Positions 9,171 through 17,925 are shown, counted from the stretch's first letter. The stretch: DNA of 64,000 nucleotides from Mesorhizobium sp. 113-3-3 (GCF_016756495.1 NZ_AP023243.1:3848501-3912500), one strand, 5' to 3'. Numbers and translations are program-made. The notes: generated by a model from the sequence alone, not told the origin.

Positions 9171-9236
9171 GACGAAATCTTCTGCACGCGATGGCCGTTC
9201 CCGTCCAGCACGGATATCAGATACGCCGCTTGAAAG

Positions 9237-9273
9237 ATAGACCACTGGTCGGTATGATAGACTATTGGTCTAT
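9237..9273. promoter_or_regulatory. pair of palindromic TetR operators
   Basis: Two near-copies of the 17-bp palindrome ATAGACCAnTGGTCTAT lie at 9237-9253 (ATAGACCACTGGTCGGT) and 9257-9273 (ATAGACTATTGGTCTAT). Their starts are 20 bp apart, about two helical turns, so two dimers would sit on the same face. They fall between the divergent TetR and ICMT-like genes, 64-80 bases from each start codon. This size and symmetry are typical of TetR-family operators; the assignment to this TetR protein is inferred from position. Confidence 0.75.
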
Positions 9274-9315
9274 TCCGGCCAATGCGGGCGAGGGGTATAG
9301 CGCGGAAGGTCGATC

Positions 9316-9990
9316 ATGATCGCGAAATTGGTGCTTCAGACATTCATCTGGTTCGGCGTCATGGGCGCCTTGTTCTTTCTGTCGGCGGGCACCTTCGCCT
9401 GGCCGGGGGCCTGGGTCTATCTGGTGGTGATGGTCGGGCTCAGTTTCACCCTTGGCATGACGCTGGCGCAGCGCGATCCCGGCCTGATGAATGAGCGGCT
9501 GCGGTCTCCGATTCAGAAGAACCAGACCGGGGCCGATAAGGTCCTGCTCTCCACACTTCTCATCGGCATCTTCGGCTGGCAAATCTTCATGGGGTTCGAC
9601 TTCCGTTTCGGCTGGTCGCCGGTTCCCGTCTGGGCGCAGGTGGTCGGCGCGCTGGTCATGATAGTCGGAATCTGGATCTGCTACCTGACCATGCTGGAGA
9701 ACAGTTTCGCGGCACCCGTGGTGAAGATCCAGGACGAACGCGGACAGCGCGTGATCACCACGGGGCCCTACAGCTATGTCCGCCACCCGATGTATGCCGG
9801 CGCCATCCTTTTCTTCGCCGGCACGGCCCTCCTGCTTGGCTCCTGGTGGGGGCTGGTATTGGTGCTCGGATTCATCGCTCTTCTGGCCATCCGCACCTTC
9901 ATCGAGGAAAATACCCTACGCACCGGCCTACGCGGCTATGACGACTACGCGACCCGGGTCCGCTACCGCCTGATTCCGATGGTCTGGTAG
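9316..9990 (+). CDS. isoprenylcysteine carboxyl methyltransferase-family integral membrane protein
   Basis: The 224-residue protein has about five hydrophobic helices and the C-terminal SAM-binding signature of the ICMT/PEMT superfamily: GPYSYVRHPMYAGAILFF (residues ~153-170) and the conserved E-E-N (FIEENTLR) near the end. GAAGG lies 7 bases before the ATG. Bacterial members methylate unknown isoprenoid or small-molecule substrates, since bacteria lack prenylated proteins. It is divergent from, and probably repressed by, the adjacent TetR protein. A 6-bp hairpin (CTGGTA / TACCAG, 9984-10002) overlaps its stop codon, too weak to call a terminator. Confidence 0.83.
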   Translation: MIAKLVLQTFIWFGVMGALFFLSAGTFAWPGAWVYLVVMVGLSFTLGMTLAQRDPGLMNERLRSPIQKNQTGADKVLLSTLLIGIFGWQIFMGFDFRFGWSPVPVWAQVVGALVMIVGIWICYLTMLENSFAAPVVKIQDERGQRVITTGPYSYVRHPMYAGAILFFAGTALLLGSWWGLVLVLGFIALLAIRTFIEENTLRTGLRGYDDYATRVRYRLIPMVW

Positions 9991-10148
9991 CGGCCGTACC
10001 AGGCCAGGTTTCGCCATCGCGGCGGATTCCTTAGCCGTGACCACGCGAAAGCGATTCCCCTTCCTCTGAACACACGCTAAGAGAGCGATTGCGGCGATGC
10101 CTTGGGTTGGCGCATCGGCCTTGGGGATAGTGCGGGGGCACCGGCGGC

Positions 10149-12050
10149 ATGAAGAAACGAGATTCGCTGGGAACCCGGCTGCGCTACGGCTTCGACAAGA
10201 GCATGGCTGCCGGTCCGATTGCGCTGATCGGCTGGCTTGCCGTGGTTTCCCTGCTGATCATCATCGCCGCCGCGGCTTTCCTTGCCGTGACCCGCATCGC
10301 GCCGGAGGGCGGCGAGCCGCTGGGCTTCTTCGAAGCGTTCTGGGAATCGCTGATGCGCACGCTCGATTCGGGCACGATGGGCGGCGACACCGGCTGGGCC
10401 TTCCGGCTCGTTATGCTGGTCGTCACGCTGGCCGGCATCTTCGTCGTGTCGGCCCTCATCGGCGTGCTCAGCGCCGGCGTCGACGGCAAGCTCGATGAAT
10501 TGCGCAAGGGCCGTTCTCGGGTGCTGGAGAGCGACCATACCATCATCCTCAACTGGTCGCCTTCGATCTTCGACGTGATCTCCGAACTCGTCATTGCCAA
10601 TGCCAGCCGCCGCCGTCCGCGCATCGTCGTCATGGCCAATATGGACAAGGTGGCGATGGAGGACGAGATCGCGGCCAAGGTCGGCAGACTGGGCAATACG
10701 CGCATCATCTGCCGCAGCGGCGATCCGACCGATCTCTATGATCTGGCCATCGTCAATCCGCAGACCTCGCGGTCGGTCATCGTGCTGTCGCCGGAAGGCG
10801 ACGATCCGGATTCTCAGGTCATCAAGACGGTGCTGGCGCTGGTCAATGATCCGAGCCGGCGCACCGACCCCTACAACATCGCGGCCGAGATCCGCGACGG
10901 CAAGAATGCCGAGGTCGCCCGCGTCGTCGGCGGCGCCGAGGTGCAGCTCGTGCTGGCCGACCAGCTGATCTCACGCATCGTCGTGCATTCGAGCCGGCAA
11001 TCGGGCCTCAGCGGCGTCTATTCGGAGCTGCTCGATTTCGACGGCTGCGAGATCTACACGACCGCTCAGCCGGAGATATCCGGCAAGACCTTCGGCGAGG
11101 CGGTGATGGCCTATGAGCATTGTGCGCTGATCGGGCTTTGCGACCAGAACGGGCGCGTCTATCTCAACCCGCCGTCGGATACGGTGATCGGCAAGGATAT
11201 GCGCGCCATCATCATCGCCGAGGACGATGCCGCGATCAGGCTCGGAAGCACCGGTATCAAGATCGACGCGGCGGCGATCCGCGGTCCTCGATCCATAGAG
11301 ACGAAGCCGGAGCGCACGCTGATCCTCGGCTGGAACCGGCGCGGCCCGATCATCACCTACGAACTGTCGCGCTACGTCGCGCCGGGTTCGATCCTGACCA
11401 TCGCCGCCGATACGCCAGGCCTCGAGCAGGAAGTTGCCGGACTGCCGGTCGCCGGCGACAATCTGGCGGTTTCCTGCCGCATCACCGACACGTCGAGCAG
11501 CACGGCGCTGGCGAGCCTGGACGTGCCTTCCTACGATCACGTGCTTGTCCTGGGCTATAGCGAAACCATGGCGGCGCAGCCAGCCGACACGCGCACGCTG
11601 GTGACGCTGCTGCATCTGCGCAAGATCGCCGATGATGCCGGCCTGCACATCTCCATCGTCAGCGAGATGATCGATGTGCGCAACCGCGAGCTTGCGGCGG
11701 TGACCAAGGCCGATGATTTCGTCGTCAGCAACCGGCTGGTCAGTCTGATGCTGGCGCAGGCGTCCGAGAACCAGTATCTCGCCGCGATCTTCGATGATCT
11801 GCTCGACGAGCAGGGCTCCGAAATCTACATGCGTCCGGTCGCCGACTATGTCGCCATCGACCAGCCATTGACCTTCTGGACGATCGCGGAATCGGCACGG
11901 TTGCGCGGCGAGATCGCCATAGGGTACCGGCGCATCCGCGCTGGAGATGCCGACCAGCGGGCGCTGGGTGGCGTCACCGTCAACCCGCTGAGGTCGGAGG
12001 CGCTGGCCTATCAGCCGGAGGACCGGATCATCGTGCTGGCGCGGGACTGA
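10149..12050 (+). CDS. CASTOR/POLLUX-related putative ion channel with RCK/TrkA-N domains
   Basis: The 633-residue protein matches the bacterial relatives of the plant symbiosis channels CASTOR and POLLUX/DMI1. TM1 is about residues 24-49 (IALIGWLAVVSLLIIIAAAA), a pore loop carries GTMGGDTGW at 75-83, and TM2 is about 85-110. The rest is cytoplasmic, with two Rossmann-like RCK regions (first beginning near DHTIILNWSPSIFDVISELV, second near RTLILGWNRRGPIITYELSR). The pore differs from the potassium TVGYG filter, so ion selectivity is open. The Shine-Dalgarno region is GGGGG about 14 bases upstream. It is monocistronic. Cation or calcium conductance is known for the plant homologues and only inferred here. 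Confidence 0.85.
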   Translation: MKKRDSLGTRLRYGFDKSMAAGPIALIGWLAVVSLLIIIAAAAFLAVTRIAPEGGEPLGFFEAFWESLMRTLDSGTMGGDTGWAFRLVMLVVTLAGIFVVSALIGVLSAGVDGKLDELRKGRSRVLESDHTIILNWSPSIFDVISELVIANASRRRPRIVVMANMDKVAMEDEIAAKVGRLGNTRIICRSGDPTDLYDLAIVNPQTSRSVIVLSPEGDDPDSQVIKTVLALVNDPSRRTDPYNIAAEIRDGKNAEVARVVGGAEVQLVLADQLISRIVVHSSRQSGLSGVYSELLDFDGCEIYTTAQPEISGKTFGEAVMAYEHCALIGLCDQNGRVYLNPPSDTVIGKDMRAIIIAEDDAAIRLGSTGIKIDAAAIRGPRSIETKPERTLILGWNRRGPIITYELSRYVAPGSILTIAADTPGLEQEVAGLPVAGDNLAVSCRITDTSSSTALASLDVPSYDHVLVLGYSETMAAQPADTRTLVTLLHLRKIADDAGLHISIVSEMIDVRNRELAAVTKADDFVVSNRLVSLMLAQASENQYLAAIFDDLLDEQGSEIYMRPVADYVAIDQPLTFWTIAESARLRGEIAIGYRRIRAGDADQRALGGVTVNPLRSEALAYQPEDRIIVLARD

Positions 12051-12243
12051 GCGCCAGAGGAGCGCCAGACGCTTCGGCGAACTGGCCGGCGCGATCGAAC
12101 ATCCGGGCAAGTGACGAATGGCCCACGCCAAGCCGGGCAGGTGCGATCGCCGCCTGGCTGGCCTTCTTCGTTTCCATCGCCGTTATCGGCGAATTCAAGC
12201 CGACAGACGAAGAGTGATCTGTCGCGCACTCCTTGGTCTTTTA

Positions 12244-12259
12244 ATTAGCGTCTGCTAAT
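12244..12259. promoter_or_regulatory. inverted repeat in AT-rich region upstream of the ankyrin-cytochrome gene
   Basis: ATTAGC-GTCT-GCTAAT is a perfect 6-bp inverted repeat with a 4-base spacer, in an AT-rich patch (TTAATTAG... TAATATTCTTTTTG) unlike the surrounding GC-rich DNA. It lies 60 bases before the start at 12320. It could be an operator, part of a promoter, or a weak terminator for the channel gene because a T-run follows. Confidence 0.35.
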
Positions 12260-12319
12260 ATTCTTTTTGTGCTTGGAGCAGGTGGCGCAATGTACGCCTG
12301 CACGCTTTCCGAGGATAAA

Positions 12320-13228
12320 ATGATCAAGCGGAGACGCATGTGGGTGATGAGGGCTTCGTGGGTCCTTTGGCTTTTTACGCTTCCCGCCCAGGCGAGCAAT
12401 TTGGGTGATCTTGTTAGGAATGGCGACGTCGCAGGGGTGACTTCCGCCTTGGACAACGGCGCCGCCATCAACGAAATTGACGGTGTTACGGCGCTCTATA
12501 TCGCCTGCGAAGGCGGAAACGTCGAGTTGGCGAAACTTCTGATCAAACGTGGAGCGGACGTTAACCTGCCCGTCAGTTGGCAAAGAACACCGCTCTACGC
12601 CGCCAACAAGGCCGGGCACGCCGACATCGTGAAGCTGCTGCTCGACAATGAGGCCAATCCAAATCAGTTGGCGAAATCGCAGACCCCGCTGCACGTGGCT
12701 GCCGAGAACGGCTGCCTTCAGTGCGTCATCCATCTTGTGGATGCTGGAGCAGAGGTCAATGCACTGACATCAAATGGAAATCCGCCCATACATTTGGCCA
12801 AGCTCAGTGGTCACGAGGACATCGTGGCCTACTTGCGCAGTCATGGCGCCGGACGACCGGCCCTGGCGCCGATTTCGGCACGACTTGCATCGGCAGACGC
12901 TGAATCAGGCAAAGAGATTTTCGGCAGGACGTGCGGGGTGTGTCATCTCGCAGCGCCGGGGGTGAAGGTTTCCAAAAAGGCCAATCTGTGGGGCATCGTT
13001 GGGCGGCGGAAGGCTTCGCAAAACGATGTCGAATATTCAACCAGTCTAAAGGAGGCTGGTGGCGATTGGACCTTCGAGGAACTCAATTTTTTTATCTCAA
13101 ACCCCGCATTCACTTTGCCCGGAACAGATATGATTTTCCCCGGTCTGCAAGACGAGAATCAGCGAGCAGACCTCATCGCTTACCTGCGGACCTTGAGTGA
13201 CACACCGTTGCCGCTTCCCGAGAATTGA
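12320..13228 (+). CDS. exported ankyrin-repeat/cytochrome c fusion protein
   Basis: This 302-residue protein joins two domain types. Residues 1-26 (MIKRRRMWVMRASWVLWLFT... ending PAQAS) look like a signal peptide, so the product is periplasmic. About residues 27-178 form four to five ankyrin repeats (for example GVTALYIACEGGNVELAKLL and TPLHVAAENGCLQCVIHLVD). Residues ~190-302 are a class I cytochrome c with the haem-attachment site CGVCH (205-209), and M271 in GTDMIFPGL as the likely sixth ligand. The start at 12320 has GAGG upstream and gives a normal signal sequence; longer frames begin at 12269. Base usage is less GC-rich than neighbours (runs such as AATTTTTTTAT), suggesting transfer. 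Redox partner unknown. Confidence 0.85.
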   Translation: MIKRRRMWVMRASWVLWLFTLPAQASNLGDLVRNGDVAGVTSALDNGAAINEIDGVTALYIACEGGNVELAKLLIKRGADVNLPVSWQRTPLYAANKAGHADIVKLLLDNEANPNQLAKSQTPLHVAAENGCLQCVIHLVDAGAEVNALTSNGNPPIHLAKLSGHEDIVAYLRSHGAGRPALAPISARLASADAESGKEIFGRTCGVCHLAAPGVKVSKKANLWGIVGRRKASQNDVEYSTSLKEAGGDWTFEELNFFISNPAFTLPGTDMIFPGLQDENQRADLIAYLRTLSDTPLPLPEN

Positions 13229-13256
13229 CCCTCAAGGCGTGTCCTGCTGTCTAAAA

Positions 13257-14132
13257 CTAAATCCCGGCCGCCTTCGCGCGCGCCAGCAGCCGTTCGGCCA
13301 GCCGCAGATGCGGGCGGTCGAACATCTTGCCGTCTATGCCGACGACGCCGGGATTCCCCGCCGCCTCGAACGCCGCGACAATCGCCGCCGACTGTTTCAC
13401 CGCCTCGGCCGAGGGCGTGAAGGCGGCGTTGATGACAGGCACCTGATCGGGGTGGATCGCCATCTTGCCGGTGAAGCCGTCCCGCTCGGCTTCCGCGCAT
13501 TCCGCCGCGAAGGCGGCCATGTCACGAAAATTCGGGAACACGGTGTCGATCGCCGCGACCTCCGCGGCTGCGGCCGCCAGGATGGTCGTCAGGCGAGCAT
13601 GGCGGAACAGGTCGGTGTAGCGGCCGTGCTCGTCGCGGGCCGCGCGCGCGCCGATTGCAGCCGACAGGTCTTCCGCGCCCCAGGTGAGGCCGGCGAGCCG
13701 CGCGCTTGCGCCGGCATAGGTCGCGGCGGCGAGCACACCCGCCGGCGTTTCGGTGATGATCGGCAGGATTTTGATCGAGCCGTCGGGCAGGCCGTTCTCG
13801 GCCTCGCGCACCCTGAGTTTTGCCGAGAGCTGCTGCACATCCTGGCCGCTGTTCGACTTCGGCAACATGATGCCGTCCGGCTTCGCCGGAATGAGCGCGG
13901 CAAGGTCGTCATCCGTCAGCCCGGTCGAGAGGTCGTTGACCCTGATGTAGATCGCCGAGCCGGTTTGCCCCCTGCGTTCGACGATAAAGCCTGCCGCGAC
14001 CGCGCGTGCATTCGCCTTGTTCTGCGGCGCCACGGAATCCTCGAGGTCGACGATCACCACGTCGGCGCCGGCGCCAAAACCCTTTTCCAGCTTGCGCTCG
14101 GAATCGCCGGGAACGAACAGCAGCGAGCGCAT
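13257..14132 (-). CDS. HpcH/HpaI aldolase/citrate lyase (CitE-like) family CoA-ester lyase
   Basis: The 291-residue protein is of the CitE/malyl-CoA lyase group, which cleave or form 3-hydroxyacyl-CoA esters with Mg2+. The start reads MRSLLFVPGDSERKLEKGF; DVVIVDLEDSVAP carries the conserved acidic strand, TETPAGVLAAATYA and LTWGAEDLSAAIG the catalytic/metal region, and GFTGKMAIHPDQVPVIN the C-terminal motif. Its ATG overlaps the stop of the MaoC gene (ATGA at 14129-14132 read on the minus strand), so the two are translationally coupled. Together they look like a hydratase plus lyase step of a CoA-thioester pathway, such as mesaconyl/malyl-type chemistry; the exact substrate is not determined by sequence. 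Confidence 0.85.
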   Translation of the reverse strand: MRSLLFVPGDSERKLEKGFGAGADVVIVDLEDSVAPQNKANARAVAAGFIVERRGQTGSAIYIRVNDLSTGLTDDDLAALIPAKPDGIMLPKSNSGQDVQQLSAKLRVREAENGLPDGSIKILPIITETPAGVLAAATYAGASARLAGLTWGAEDLSAAIGARAARDEHGRYTDLFRHARLTTILAAAAAEVAAIDTVFPNFRDMAAFAAECAEAERDGFTGKMAIHPDQVPVINAAFTPSAEAVKQSAAIVAAFEAAGNPGVVGIDGKMFDRPHLRLAERLLARAKAAGI

Positions 14133-14584
14133 CAGGCGGCCTTTTTCAGCATCATCGCCTGCCTGATGCATTTGGCGACGAGGTTGCCATTCTGGTTGTA
14201 GGCGCGGTGCTCGAATTCGACGATGCCACGATCGGGCTTCGACTTGGATTCCCGCACCGAGATCACCGTGGTCTCGACGCGGATGGTGTCGCCATGGAAG
14301 ACCGGATGAGGGAAGGTGGTTTCCTTCATGCCGAGATTGGCGACGGTCGTGCCGACCGTGATGTCGTTGACCGAAATGCCGATCATCAGGCCTAGCGTGA
14401 AAAGCGAATTGACCAGCGGCTTGCCCCATTCGCTCCTGGCGGCGAAATCGAAGTCGATATGCAGCGGCTGCGGGTTCAGCGTCATCACCGAAAACAGCAT
14501 GTTGTCGCTCTCGGTGACGGTCTTGCGCAGCGTGTGCTGGAAGACATGGCCGACGACAAACTCCTCGAGATATAGGCCGGGCAT
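14132..14584 (-). CDS. MaoC-like hotdog dehydratase
   Basis: This is a 150-residue single-hotdog MaoC-family (R)-specific enoyl-CoA hydratase/dehydratase. Recognisable parts are NPQPLHIDFDFAARSEWGKP (the D-x4-H-like active-site region with LHID) and the hotdog helix VNSLFTLGLMIGISVNDI. The start MPGLYLEEFVVGHVF at 14584 has AGGAGA 6-7 bases upstream and is preferred to a longer frame reaching 14626. The 3' end overlaps the start of the CitE-like gene by the ATGA arrangement. MaoC plus CitE pairs recur in alphaproteobacteria next to dicarboxylate metabolism genes; hydration of mesaconyl-CoA or a related enoyl-CoA is a reasonable guess, not shown. Confidence 0.85.
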   Translation of the reverse strand: MPGLYLEEFVVGHVFQHTLRKTVTESDNMLFSVMTLNPQPLHIDFDFAARSEWGKPLVNSLFTLGLMIGISVNDITVGTTVANLGMKETTFPHPVFHGDTIRVETTVISVRESKSKPDRGIVEFEHRAYNQNGNLVAKCIRQAMMLKKAA

Positions 14585-14737
14585 TTTCAGTCTCCTGCGC
14601 TGATTGACGGTTGATAGGCGCTGCATCCGGCGCTCGCAAGCCAGTTAATGAACATGGTGAACCGTTCGTAAACCATTTCTGCCTACCGTCTCCAGCGGGG
14701 CCGGAAACCCTCCGGCAAGGGGCGTAAGCAGACGGGC

Positions 14738-15862
14738 ATGGTTGTTGTTTCGCATTTCCTGAAATGGATCTACACGGCAAGAGTGTCCGAGCGCGCCGCC
14801 GCGGCCAATGCGCTGGCCCGGGCCTATGTCAATTCCGAATTGCCGTTCGAGGACCGCTGCGCGGCCGAAGCGGCGCTGACGCTGCTGCTCGACGATGCCT
14901 CGTCGAAAGTGCGGCTGGCAATGGCCGAAGCGCTCTCCATGAGCCATCACGCGCCGCTGCAGATCATCAGCGCGCTGGCGTCCGATCAGCCTGAGGTCGC
15001 CGGTGTGGTGCTGGCGCGCTCGCCGCTGCTCACCGACGCCGATCTGATCAACCGCGTGGCGGCAAGCCAGAAGGCGACGCAGAAGCTGATCGCCGACCGT
15101 CCTGTCGTCTCGATGGCGCTTTCGGCGGCGATCGCCGAGATCGGCGAGGCGGAAGCCTGCGCGGTGCTGCTCGCCAACAGCGGCGCCGATATCGCTTCGC
15201 TCAGCTTCCGCCGCATGGCCGAACGCCATGGGCATCTGCCGCAGGTGCGCGAGGCGCTGATATCGGATAGCAGGCTGCCTGCCGACTGCCGGCACATGCT
15301 GCTGATCAAGCTCGGCGAGACGTTGAAGACATCGCCGCTGGTCATGGCATTGATGGGCGCTGCGCGGGCCGATCGCGTCCTGCGGGACGCCTGCGTGAAG
15401 GCCTCGGTGACGCTGATCGAGGGTACGCGCCAGGAAGAACATGCGGCACTGATCGAGCATCTCAGGCTGCGCGGCGATCTGACCGCGAGCTTCCTCATCC
15501 GCACCATTGCGCATGGCAAGGTGGATTTCTTCGGCTCCACGCTGGTGGCACTCGGCCAGCAATCCGAGCCGCGGGTGAGGGCGTTGCTGGCCGGCGGCCA
15601 CGACGTGGCCTTGCAGGCATTGTTCCGCGGCGCCGGCCTGGCTGTTCCCACGCATGCGATCATCCTGCGCGCGCTGAAAATCTGGCGCGAGGTCGCCAAC
15701 GGCAAGCGTGTCGCGGGCGTGCAGGAAGTCAGCTGGCTGATGCTCAAGGAGCTGGGCGGGCAAGCCGCGGAAGGCGATCTCGCCGCCCTGGTCAAGTCGA
15801 TCCATCTCGACGCACTGCGCGAGAACGCGCGGGGTCACGCACTGGCGATCGCGGCGGCCTAG
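14738..15862 (+). CDS. DUF2336 domain-containing protein
   Basis: The 374-residue cytoplasmic, alpha-helical protein fits DUF2336, a family with HEAT-like repeats found in Hyphomicrobiales and Caulobacterales. The N-terminal part (RCAAEAALTLLLDDASSKVR, then LAMAEALS) and the repeated aspartate/leucine-rich helices (ALASDQPEVAGVVLARSPLL, then TDADLI) are its hallmark. It is divergent from the MaoC/CitE operon and its last codons overlap by 4 bases the end of the convergent FUSC gene. The role is unknown; no enzyme motifs are visible. Confidence 0.8.
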   Translation: MVVVSHFLKWIYTARVSERAAAANALARAYVNSELPFEDRCAAEAALTLLLDDASSKVRLAMAEALSMSHHAPLQIISALASDQPEVAGVVLARSPLLTDADLINRVAASQKATQKLIADRPVVSMALSAAIAEIGEAEACAVLLANSGADIASLSFRRMAERHGHLPQVREALISDSRLPADCRHMLLIKLGETLKTSPLVMALMGAARADRVLRDACVKASVTLIEGTRQEEHAALIEHLRLRGDLTASFLIRTIAHGKVDFFGSTLVALGQQSEPRVRALLAGGHDVALQALFRGAGLAVPTHAIILRALKIWREVANGKRVAGVQEVSWLMLKELGGQAAEGDLAALVKSIHLDALRENARGHALAIAAA

Positions 15863-17925
15863 GCTTTATCCCGCGCGAAAAAGTCCGGAAAATCCTCCAT
15901 CGCGGCGGCAATGATGCGCAGGGATGCTGCGATCTGCAGCATGTCGCCAGGGGCATTCCGCTGAGCAATGCTCGCCGCATACTGCCGGGCGATGGCGATG
16001 GTGGCTGTCTGCGGATCGCCGGGGGCACGGAACAGCAGTTCGCGCGCCAGTCCTCTGAGGAAGTTGGCGATCGAACCTGTGGTTTCGGGCGGGATGGCGT
16101 GGTTTTGGCTTGAACCGCGCAGCCGCAGGATTTCCAGGCCGACCGTCACGGCGGCGACGCTGCCGCCCAGCACCGCCTCGCCCTTCCTGCCGGAATTCTG
16201 CACCAGCGGCATCAGCTGGTTGATGCGGTCATAGGCGAGGCTCTCGAAGGCCGAACGCCTCGGCACGCGCTCGTGCAGGCAAAGCCGTGCCAGATCCTCG
16301 CGCATGGCCCGCACGATCCGGTTCGCCGCAAGCCACGGATCGGCGGGCAGCACGACAATGAAGACGCCGATGGCCAGCAGAATACCAACCAGCACCGACG
16401 CCGAGCCGGCGAAGAACGGGCCGGGATCGTAGGTCATCGCCTGATGCGGGCTGAGGAAAGCGAGGAAGTTGATGGCGAAGGCCGTGGCGACGCCGACATA
16501 GCGCGGATTGGCCATGCCCAGCGCCGTCGGCACCAGGATCGGCACGACAAACAGGACGAACCAGCCGAAGCCGGGCAGGGTAGGCAAGGCGATCTGGCCG
16601 ACGAGGAAGGCAAAGGGCAAGGCCAGCAGCGTCCCCTTGAAGAAGCCCCAGGAAACCTGCACCGGATCGGGGCGAGCGGCGAAAAGGCTGGATACGACGG
16701 CAACGAGAATGACCGTGCCCGCCGCCTCGGACCATTTCGTCGTCAGCCAGAAGGCCGCGACCAGCAGCGTGGCAAGGGCGGCGCGAACGGCATTGCGCAG
16801 CGCGCCGGGGTAGTCGCGGTGCACCACCAGCGCAGGCTGCCTGCCGGCGCGGCCCGTGCGTGTGGCCGGCGCGCGCAAGGCGTCGAGCCCGCGCAGCACC
16901 TGCTTGAGCGCCTCGGCGAAATCTGCGGCGATGGTGAGGCGGGTAATGGTGCCGACCCTGTCGTCGCCCTGGTCGGTCGAGGCATCGGGTGTTTGCCGGG
17001 CCTTGGCCGAGATCGCGTCGAGCTGTTCCACCCATGGGGCCGTATCGTCCAGTGCGCCTGGCTTTGCCGCCAATTCGCTGACAAGCGCCTGCAATTCCGA
17101 ACGCACCGGGACAAGGGCGGCGTTCTTCGGCGCGGCGTGCGAATGCAGCGCGCGTGCCGCCGACAGGGCCGAGAGCAATTGTCCGATGGTGCGCCGCACC
17201 GGGTGGGCACGCGGCGCGAAGCTTGGCGCTTCCAGCCTGGCATAGGCGCGCATTTCGCCGAGTGTCTGGGTGTCCGCGACGAGTTTGCGATGCAGTGCGG
17301 AAAGTGTCGCCGTATCACCGCCCGAGAAAGCGCCGGCGGCATAGGTGGCGAGATCGAGAATGCAGCGTTTCAGCCGCGAAATGATGGCATCGCTGGCCAG
17401 TTTCGGCAGGATCAGCCGGCTGGTCACGCCCGCGCAGACGATGCCGAGCACGATTTCCGCGCAACGCGCGACAGCGAGATCGACGACCAGATGCGGCTGT
17501 CCAAAGGCAGGCAGGCCGATGATCATCGCCGTGTAGCCGGCAAGTGCCGCACCATAGGCTTCGGGATTGCGCAGCAGCGAGGAAACGAAGGTGCAGATGC
17601 CGATCCAGACGGCGAGCACCGTCACCAGTACCCATGGATTGGTGCCGAAGACAGTGGTTATGGCGATCGCCGCCAACCCGCCGGCCAGCGTGCCGAGCAA
17701 GCGGTAGAAGCCTTTCGCCAGCACCATGCCGGCGACCGGCTGGGCGACGATGAACACCGTCATCATCGCCCATTGCGGGTGGTCGAGCTTGAGGGCGTAG
17801 GCGGCGAGCAGCGCGATCAGGCCAGCCGAAACGGTGCGCAGGGCGAAAATCCAGTCGGAGCGCGTCGGCTGCGTCAGACCGGCCAGGCTCGTGTCGAAAT
17901 AGGCTTTCAGCCGCGCCCAGGTCAC
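15859..17925 (-). CDS. FUSC-family (aromatic acid exporter/AaeB-like) inner-membrane protein
   Basis: The 688-residue protein has the two-block layout of FUSC/AaeB proteins. There is an N-terminal cluster of about six membrane helices (from WIFALRTVSAGLIALLAAYA to near residue 190), a soluble region, and a second cluster (LRNAVRAALATLLVAAFWLT onward), then a C-terminal cytoplasmic tail. These proteins export aromatic carboxylates with a membrane-fusion partner, but no such partner (AaeA-like) is adjacent. I set the start at a GTG (17925, VTWARLKAYFDTSL) with GGAGA 8 bases upstream; a TTG at 17952 is possible. The 3' end overlaps the DUF2336 gene by four bases. Confidence 0.8.
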   Translation of the reverse strand: MTWARLKAYFDTSLAGLTQPTRSDWIFALRTVSAGLIALLAAYALKLDHPQWAMMTVFIVAQPVAGMVLAKGFYRLLGTLAGGLAAIAITTVFGTNPWVLVTVLAVWIGICTFVSSLLRNPEAYGAALAGYTAMIIGLPAFGQPHLVVDLAVARCAEIVLGIVCAGVTSRLILPKLASDAIISRLKRCILDLATYAAGAFSGGDTATLSALHRKLVADTQTLGEMRAYARLEAPSFAPRAHPVRRTIGQLLSALSAARALHSHAAPKNAALVPVRSELQALVSELAAKPGALDDTAPWVEQLDAISAKARQTPDASTDQGDDRVGTITRLTIAADFAEALKQVLRGLDALRAPATRTGRAGRQPALVVHRDYPGALRNAVRAALATLLVAAFWLTTKWSEAAGTVILVAVVSSLFAARPDPVQVSWGFFKGTLLALPFAFLVGQIALPTLPGFGWFVLFVVPILVPTALGMANPRYVGVATAFAINFLAFLSPHQAMTYDPGPFFAGSASVLVGILLAIGVFIVVLPADPWLAANRIVRAMREDLARLCLHERVPRRSAFESLAYDRINQLMPLVQNSGRKGEAVLGGSVAAVTVGLEILRLRGSSQNHAIPPETTGSIANFLRGLARELLFRAPGDPQTATIAIARQYAASIAQRNAPGDMLQIAASLRIIAAAMEDFPDFFARDKA

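Noticed and set aside
9984..10002. CTGGTA/TACCAG hairpin at the end of the ICMT-like gene
   Set aside because: The stem is only 6 bp, overlaps the stop codon and lacks a T-run, so it does not qualify as a terminator.
14133..14780. 507-residue version of the CitE-like protein starting at 14780
   Set aside because: The extra 216 residues are out-of-frame translation of the MaoC gene; the ATGA-overlapping ATG at 14132 gives the exact family N-terminus.
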